64,000 bases of DNA, from contig NW_023998567.1 of NCBI RefSeq assembly GCF_014805625.2, forward strand, positions 1,082,157-1,146,156, given 5' to 3'. The position numbers were made by a program, and so were the translations under genes. Shown one piece after another: positions 57,355 through 64,000 of this stretch. The stretch comes from Glossina fuscipes (Eukaryota > Arthropoda > Insecta > Diptera > Glossinidae). The notes below the pieces were generated by a model. The model searched no databases. It was not told the DNA's origin and saw only the letters and a list, made by a program, of their open reading frames with translations. Position 1 is the first letter of the stretch. Each line of letters begins with the position of its first letter.

Positions 57355-57620
57355 CGCGACTATAAAAGAGTGTTTCATAACACGCTCAGTCAGAGATCTG
57401 GGATAAAATATTTCCTTGTGTTTAAGCTTACTTAGAGGCATATTTTTTTTTTGACTTACGGATAGAGGATGGCAGACTTTGTTATCATCCTTGAACAACA
57501 GATAGGACTACTAGACTTTGTGCATAGGGGATGACAGGCTCAATTTAGACGCCAACCCTGAACGCCAGAACGGTACTTGACTTACGGGTAGGGGTTGGCA
57601 GGCTCAACTTAGTCGTCACG
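57355..57620 (+). promoter_or_regulatory. Promoter / minisatellite module, right copy, inverted
   Basis: Mirror image of the left module on the plus strand. TATAAAAG at 57361 and a TCAGT initiator at 57386-57390 are followed by a T10 tract, then three diverged units of the 67-bp repeat in reverse orientation, starting near 57450 (TTGACTTACGGATAGAGGATGG), 57517 and 57578 (TTGACTTACGGGTAGGGG). The T tract followed by GACTT(T)ACGGATAG mirrors the inner edge of the left array. The splice donor is not conserved here. Confidence 0.55.
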
Positions 57621-58439
57621 GATAGAACCACCCTTTTCGATGACGTTTCAAACGGTTAAGGGCAATAAAAACAAATAGCATGCAGGTAGAAACAGACGAG
57701 TGGTCCTATTGGCCCAAGGTTGGCTGCTGAATTTCTCGCAGAACTCGGTAAGGACGAGACACGGAAAATAATATCGCAGGAAAGAATTGAACAGTCGGGT
57801 CGAGAATCACCACGCTGGTTTTCTTTCGTTTCTACGAAAATCGCTTATCGCATACGATATATCCTAATTGTAAGTACGATAAATAATCACATTCCTCGCA
57901 AACAATAAAAACGTAAGTTCAACGAAAATACAAAGGTACAGAAGTTTTTGTTTTGATAAAGTTTCTTAGAAAGGGACTTCCTTAGTAGCCCTGAGCATAC
58001 ACCGTGCAAGACAACTCGTTACAAGATATTAACGAAATCTTCGTGAGAACCATCTATGCCTATTAAGTGTAGATTATTCTTAACATTGCTAGAAGTTACT
58101 CATTTATAACTAAATATAGTCATCGTATAATTTTGAAATATTCGAGGTAAATTATTACCCAATAGTTGAACGTTATAAGCAATAAACTCAATAGCATGAT
58201 CACAAAAAGCTCAAGACCAAGGTCTAATTTTGCATCATCTCACTAAAACATGATCATTGTATAATTTTGACACCTTGGTGATGAGAAACGAAAACTCGGG
58301 TGATTATCTAAGCCTATCTATATGCAATAAAGTGAATCTTATGATAAGAGAAAGCCATAATGTAAAACGGAAGAGAAACAGGAAAACCATAAAAGGTCTA
58401 ATAGAAATGGAATAAAGCTGGGAGCAAAAGGAACAAGCC
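57621..58439. other. Spacer
   Basis: No firm feature. A 62-codon plus-strand frame at 57720-57908 (TTG start, read AAEFLAELGKDETRKIIS) looks somewhat protein-like but is unrecognised. Confidence 0.35.
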
Positions 58440-59500
58440 GAAGGTTGATTAATACTAAACCAGATGATATGAAATCAACTCATTCGCACATAAATCGGCC
58501 AAATTTCTGCCAAAGAAATATTTTTTAATGATAGGTCGAAAGTTCATGTATCTCATGAAAAAAACAAATCTGCTGTGGTTTTTCTTCGGATTGTACATGC
58601 ATATAATAAGCCATTTCACGATAACGGCAGCAACTTCAAAACCAACCAGCATTCGACTCTGTCAACACCACTCGATGCAAACACAGTATTGACTTCTAAG
58701 CCTTTGCTGATGTAAATACCAATACCACCACCTATCCTGTCTTGGCGCACTATATTAATAAAAGTTAGTTAATAAGACTTATTGTCGATTTCAGATTAAA
58801 ATCACATCTCAGTTATGCACGTGTTATCTATAGCGCACTCGGACACGATATAATTAAAGTAGTCAATTTTTGATTTTTTAAAACTATGAGTATATGATGG
58901 CATAACTGAAAATTTTTATAACTATTATTTGCAGACTTTGAGACAATTCTTGCTATCAATATCGCCGAAATTTTTGCTGAAATTATTCATGTTTTGATCA
59001 ATAAGTCATGGTTTTTATTTTTGAGCATTTCTCTGCATGCTTGTCATGCATTAACAGTGCTATTGAATTTTGAAGAGAGTTTTGTAAAGGAGCTTGTTGA
59101 AAGCTTCAACACAGATAAGATATAAGAACCTGTAGCTTACGGCTCTTGTTGCATTAATACACCGTTTGTAGGTGGTTGAGAAAGTGTTTTATTGTCTTCC
59201 TTTATAGTGGACCAATTTGCTGGATATAACTTATCTAAATTTTGTCATTTCTCAGATGGCATATACTTAATTTGTTTACAAACTGGGTACCAACGGTAAT
59301 TTGCACTGTGTGCGCCATCCTAGATGCTACGTTTTTGTCCACCGTTTCAATTTTTTTTTTTGCATCGACCGAATTGTGAGGCATATTACAAATATGACGG
59401 TAGCTTCTAACTCGTCTTTGTGTGACCAAACTCCTGGCAATTCATACACTTTTGCATTTGCGGTTTTAGAGTGCAGTAGGGAGCGTACGTTGTAAATCGA
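58440..59500 (-). pseudogene. jockey-clade LINE relic: gag knuckle and endonuclease
   Basis: On the minus strand a zinc-knuckle segment (KCMNCQEFGHTKTS near 59430, a C-x2-C-x4-H pattern followed by a degraded second finger) matches jockey/F-type ORF1. About 600 bases further, an endonuclease N-terminus is readable near 58740 (RQDRIGGGIGIYISKGLEV), preceded by IDYFNYIVSECAID. The spacing fits one element with ORF1 followed by ORF2. RT is absent. It differs from J1 in sequence and may be the same clade as J2. Confidence 0.55.
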
Positions 59501-61422
59501 AGTGCACATCCCCTTTTTTGAATGGCTTTATCAAAACCTAGCCGGAAAAGTGGTTGTGCGTTTTGGTTTTTTTTATTATACTATACAGGGGTTTCACCTT
59601 ACATTTTTTCCTTACTGATGCCTCTGCTGTACAGTTACCGGACGCTACTTTCTATCTCTTTTATTCATTAAATCTATGCCCTTTGAACTCTGATATATAT
59701 CAGATTTTATTATTGATATCGAGAGAGGTTAAGATGTTATTTTTTGTAGTTATCGGCAATAACATTGGTGATTACAATAACTACTTTTACATGTGGTCGT
59801 AGATTGTTTGAAACATTCATAACGAGAGCCACAGAGCCATCAGAGCTTTGAATCTTGCATGACATCGCAATGAATGGGCTTGAGAACAAATTCCGTTTTT
59901 TGTAGATGGATGATGGTTACAGAGTTACTATTCCTTCGAAAAAATTCTTTCATTAAAGGATTTTGTGGCCATAATAATCTATTAAACATGGCTTCTATGT
60001 AAGCAGCAAGAACAAGTGTTTTGATGGATAACACGGCTTTAGATTGAAGTACAGATATTTTGAAAATGCTAACTCAGCTTAAGTTAACCGACAGACTTTT
60101 CTCCGAAAAATAGCTTTTAATCATTTCGCATGGGATATCTGACGTCAGCATACATAGAAATACGAACGGGAGGGTACAGCTGTTAAGGTGATTGTTGTCA
60201 TTAAAGCGTTATCAGAATCCAAGCGTGATTGTAATTAATTGTGGCAGCATAGTTTATTCTGTGCATGCCACCCTTTGCGCCCGATAATGAGTTCTACGCA
60301 GTTTGACGATCATATAGTGCTCACATGGATTAGTTTTCTGAAATTTGCGAGACAATCGAAATACGGAATTTTCGGTGTAATTTGGAATTTCCTTCTTTAT
60401 TTAGATAGTTCCTTTGCTTTACGTACCATTATAACAGAGGGAAGTCAGCGTTATCCTTGTGGATGAAACGTAATATTTTCGTGGAATAAGCTTGACATAC
60501 CTTGGGGCAAACAAAAAGCAACCTAGTGGTCGCGGTCATGCGGTGTATCATAGCCTGTTTTATAAAGCAAATCTCAATATGGCTTAACTCGGCGCACAAT
60601 CTCTACTCAATATGAAACTCGAAAGGCCTTGACGAATTCGCGATTGGCTTTGGCGTGCTTGTTCTGCCGAAGAATATTTGGTATGGAAATGCAAGCCCAG
60701 AATGTTAAGCGAAAGATCTCTGTTGTGCAGACTTTCTTTCTGACAGAGTGAATGCTATCTATTAAAGTCGAAGAAACTTTAGAGGTTAGTTATTAATAAA
60801 ATTAATAAAGATGTAGGCACAATAACGTCAGAAACTTATGTAGTAACAGAATTATGAATGCGTACAATACGAGTTTGTCATAACAAGTAGATCTAACGAA
60901 TTTGTCCGAGCACAAGTAACGATTTTAGAGAAACAAATTGGAACTGGGCTAATAGCGAAGGTTAAAGGTACAGAATGTACATAATTGAAACTAAATAATG
61001 TCAACGACAATAGTGATGACTCACATCTAACTCAAGATATGTGTATATTTATTTGAGTTATCTACTAATTCAATGAGTTACTAATGAAGTCAAACTGTTG
61101 AGAACATAACAGAAAGGGCAAAACTGCGAAGTGAGTTCTTTAGGGCATAGAATATATCAACAGAATAAATCAATAACTGTATTAAAATCAACGGAAGAAA
61201 TTTGACGCTTGGTTTAGAATATAAGACTAAATTCCCACAAATAACCAATTATTTAAAATTGTGTAATTAGTGCGTTTGAAATCAAGTTGATGGTTTATTT
61301 AACGTATCTATTTTTGGATTCTTGCTTTAACCTTCAAATAATAAGTAACGCTTTTTGTTAAGAGAACAGGATGATAACCTTGTCGTACATAATTGGAATG
61401 ATAATGAAGAAATAGCATATAT
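59501..61422. other. AT-rich DNA, nothing recognised
   Basis: Short open frames occur on both strands (for example 59554-59802 and 60239-60466 plus, 60034-59840 minus) without recognisable motifs. No RNA gene seen. Confidence 0.5.
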
Positions 61423-61427
61423 AGCAT

Positions 61428-62193
61428 GTAACGGGGTTGTTTATTTATAGCTGGGGTTTCGCTCAGGGCTATCCAGCGGTCCGTTCCAAGAAATTTATTC
61501 TTTGAAATAAGGGAACCTTCGTACTATGGTGTTAGAGCAAATATATATATTTATGAATTGAAAAGCGTACAAGGTGGCCTTATTTGCAACGTGGTGCAGG
61601 AAAAAAACCAACACGTGTTTAGTGGACAGTCTTGTTTTCCTTTTTACCGAGGCGATGTGATTCGCGCGCGAGCATGTTGCGGAAATGAAACTATTACGTG
61701 TATGCTACGTTAACTAATTTTTTTTAGTGGTTCAGCAGGCAGTTTTCCGGGTCTCTAAAGGTGTAAGGTTCCTACAATATGCTTTCGGGCCGAGAGTCTA
61801 TAAGATAATGATGCAAGCGCACACTATTATCTTAAGGACCTCGTTCCGGACGGACAATACCTGCGAGCTAATTATTGGTATCCTAAAAAGCTAGGTCATC
61901 CATTCGGGCCAAGAGTCTATAAGATAATGATGCAAGCGCACATTGTTACCTTAAGGACTTCGTTCCAGACAGACAGGACGACAACTACTACTACTCTGAC
62001 TTACCTGTTCGTTCAACTGCTGCTGAACAACTAAAGAAAATATTGATGCTTGCGCGTTGCTTTTATAACTGTTGGCCGCCACACTACTGCATTGCTATTT
62101 AGAGCTTTCACCACGAGGTGTGTTTACTCAGGTGACTAACTTACTGAAAGGTATATTCATACTTATATATACAGCTGTAAAACTAGGTCATAC
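61428..62193 (-). mobile_element. LTR-like unit with AGCAT duplication
   Basis: The unit is flanked by AGCAT on both sides (61423-61427 and 62194-62198). On the minus strand it shows TATAAAAG (62067-62060), a consensus splice donor ACAG|GTAAGTCA (62006-61999), then two tandem repeats (61978-61787), and ends CCCCGTTAC(A). The same order of parts occurs in the module at 55282-56010, and the ends share CGTTACA. By size and ends it could be a solo LTR; ends and duplication overlap by one or two ambiguous bases. No coding region. Confidence 0.6.
61787..61978 (+). repeat. Two direct repeats, period about 119 bp
   Basis: The block CGGGCC(G/A)AGAGTCTATAAG, continuing through ATAATGATGCAAGCGCACA, occurs at 61787 and 61906 with few differences over about 74 bases. 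The repeats lie in the leader-like part of the unit above, downstream of its TATA box and splice donor on the minus strand. Confidence 0.9.
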
Positions 62194-62399
62194 AGCATCT
62201 TATTACAATTGTACGTGAAAATAACAAACCTAGCATTTTTAATATAGGAACTTAGCGTTAAATGAGCTTAACAAGAGTGGGTTAGTTAATTTTTATTATC
62301 ATTACGTAAAAAATCTTTTAATCCGAGCGGATAAGGAAGTCTTTCTTACAAGCGCTCTATTCTTATTAGATATATTCTCATGCCCACATAGATTGGGGT

Positions 62400-63085
62400 A
62401 AACTAATTTTTTTTTTCCGATAAAGTAAAAGGAAGCTTCAGAGGCCTTATAAAGTTTGTATATCTTAATCAGCGTAAAATGCTGAGCTGATTTAGCGATG
62501 TCCGTCCGTCTGTGCGTCTGTACGGTGTGTGTTGCACTCTCCTGGTCGCAAAAATGAAGATGTCGACTTTAAATTTAGAAGACACATTTGAAGTTTCTGC
62601 ACGCAGGTTAGTATTCAACCTGCGGGCGTAACCCGAACGCAACTCTGCTTTTTTAACAAAAATTTATTTTTGCTCGTTACTAAGAAATTATAAAAGTTAA
62701 AAGACTGAAATTTTCCACATTTATTTACGAGGAACTCTACTCCCTACATTCGAAAACGGAAAACCTCCGCCACGTCCACCTAAAGTTATAAGTGATTAAA
62801 TTTAATTTTTTCAATTTTTTTGAGGTTGTATGCTTATTTACCATAAGGCAAACAAGACCGAATGTTTAAAACTATTTTGTACACTTTATATTATATGTAT
62901 ATTATCTACCTAAAAATGGGTTAGTTTTAAACTGAATATGGCAGACGTCGCGATTACTTTTTTTAATATTTCTAGCGATGCGGGTATCAAATAAAAGAAC
63001 TTGGAGAGTAGAATACGAAATAAATAGTGGTGAATATGCGAGATACGACCCCCGCCGAATATAACTTTCTTACCTGTTTTATTTT
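62400..63085 (-). repeat. Dispersed dipteran repeat, copy 1
   Basis: Contains GTCCGTCCGTCTGTGCGTCT near 62502, a phrase common in dipteran intergenic repeats, and ends GCCGAATATAACTTTCTTAC near 63075. The part from about 62830 is repeated at 63435-63706. No coding capacity; likely a non-autonomous element whose class I cannot tell. Confidence 0.6.
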
Positions 63086-63434
63086 TGATTGTTTAATGTA
63101 AAATTGAATTGCCGTGACTGAAGACATGTCGACACTTTTTTACAGATGTTTTGATGTACCCTTCAATTCTTCTTCAATTCCTCTAAAATCTTTTTTGTTA
63201 ATTTTTTTTCCTCTATTTTCTTTTATGTAATCGTAAAAGTATGTGAAAGCATTTAAAATAATCATTTGTTACTTTCACTTCTTAGTATCCCCAACATTTT
63301 GCAATTCCCATCATGAATGAGATTAGGAAGTTCTTAGACCCATTTCACGACATATGTACCTTTCGTAACATATTTTATTTTATTTTTCCCTTGAAATATT
63401 ACTCAATATTGTGATGGTAATGATTATAAATGAT

Positions 63435-63706
63435 TAAATTATCTTTTAGTTATTTTTTTGCCGCTTTACGCTTATTTATCATAACGCAAACTAGACCAAA
63501 TGTTTTTTGTATTCCTTTAATGAAAACATATTGCCTGCCTACAAATGGATTAGTTTTAAATTGAATATGGCAGACACCACGATCAATTTTTTCGTAATAA
63601 TGCAAACGATATGGGTATCAAATAAAATAAGTTAGAGAGTATAGTACGAAAAGTAGAGTTGTGGATATGCGAGGTTCAGCCCAAGCCGAATGTAACTTTC
63701 TTACTT
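63435..63706 (-). repeat. Dispersed dipteran repeat, copy 2 (partial)
   Basis: Alignable with 62830-63085: shared blocks GGATTAGTTTTAAATTGAAT (copy 1 GGGTTAGTTTTAAACTGAAT), ATATGGCAGAC, GGGTATCAAATAAAA and GCCGAATGTAACTTTCTTAC. The two copies are in the same orientation about 620 bp apart. A related terminal phrase lies near 32990 in opposite orientation. Confidence 0.75.
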
Positions 63707-64000
63707 ATTGAAGTTGATATTGATTCAGATAAACTGTTACAAGTAATTTTCCGACAGGCCTCATAAAACTTTTGATAGTTTCAAACCGCCAAAATAGAGA
63801 AAAGATTTCTCCTGGTCGATGTGAAAAAGAACAGAATGTAGAACAGATATATAAAAACGAAGTTACACGAAAAAGAAAGCAGGGTAAAGCAATAATGTAT
63901 AGCTGTGATGATGAAAAGCACAACTGTTGAAATTCTAAGAAAGCAGATGGTTCGTTACAGTACATAAAATAAAAAATAATGGTTCAGTGACTAGTTCTAG
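63707..64000. other. Right edge, nothing recognised
   Basis: An 86-codon minus-strand frame (63965-63705) is hydrophobic and without family features; it is not called a gene. Confidence 0.45.

Noticed and set aside
1..64000. tRNA, rRNA or CRISPR features
   Set aside because: No cloverleaf, rRNA block or regular spacer array was seen; the regular repeats are minisatellites or LTR parts.

Overview
The window looks like AT-rich nuclear DNA from a higher dipteran fly. The evidence is one clear host exon and a dense layer of dead insect transposons: I-like and Jockey/CR1-like LINEs, BEL/Pao, Ty3/gypsy and copia LTR elements, piggyBac, mariner and a possible PIF/Harbinger. No bacterial-type operon, CRISPR array, rRNA or tRNA was seen. 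All identifications come from reading translations and repeats by eye; no database search was run.

Host gene: the only convincing host coding sequence is a 120-bp, phase 0-0 internal exon on the minus strand (28453-28572). It encodes 40 residues of an exostosin glycosyltransferase of the EXT1/tout-velu type and has perfect splice sites. The rest of the 64 kb can be read as TE-filled introns of this gene: more than 28 kb on its downstream side and more than 35 kb on its upstream side without another exon that I could recognise.

Layout. 1-790: piggyBac transposase relic (minus). 1262-1740: 3' piece of an I-like LINE. 2540-6960: two convergent copies of a Jockey-superfamily LINE, called J1 here. 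7552-10900: BEL/Pao relic (plus). 11128-12653: J1 RT copy with a 400-codon open frame. 13376-18645: near full-length I-like LINE (minus). 18800-24720: Ty3/gypsy relic 'G1' (plus), split by a 2.34-kb insertion at 20375 and carrying a mariner relic. 25120-26535: J1 3' end with an I-like element inserted in its 3' UTR, partly hidden by an assembly gap. 27210-27709: solo LTR. 28453-28572: host exon. 28600-34480: mostly featureless, with one unidentified coding-like stretch and a diverged tandem repeat. 34488-42899: Ty3/gypsy (17.6/297-like) provirus with both LTRs and a J1 copy inside its integrase. 44360-45250: copia pol relic. 45470-46380: RT relic of another LINE. 46882-47290: possible PIF/Harbinger fragment. 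47848-55211: Ty3/gypsy provirus 'G3' (minus) with both LTRs, a tRNA-Lys primer site and a 4-bp target duplication, itself hit by a J1 copy (gag), an inverted-repeat element (pol) and a solo LTR (3' LTR). 55282-57620: promoter/splice-donor/minisatellite modules in inverted arrangement. 58440-59500: jockey-clade relic (minus). 61428-62193: LTR-like unit of the same architecture. 62400-63706: duplicated dispersed repeat.

The nesting gives relative ages: G3 before the J1 copy and the solo LTR inside it; the 34.5-42.9 kb provirus before its J1 copy; J1 at 25 kb before the I-like element inside it. The most unusual structure is the pair of inverted modules at 55.3-57.6 kb (TATA box, short exon, consensus splice donor, 67-bp minisatellite), with a third module at 61.4-62.2 kb.
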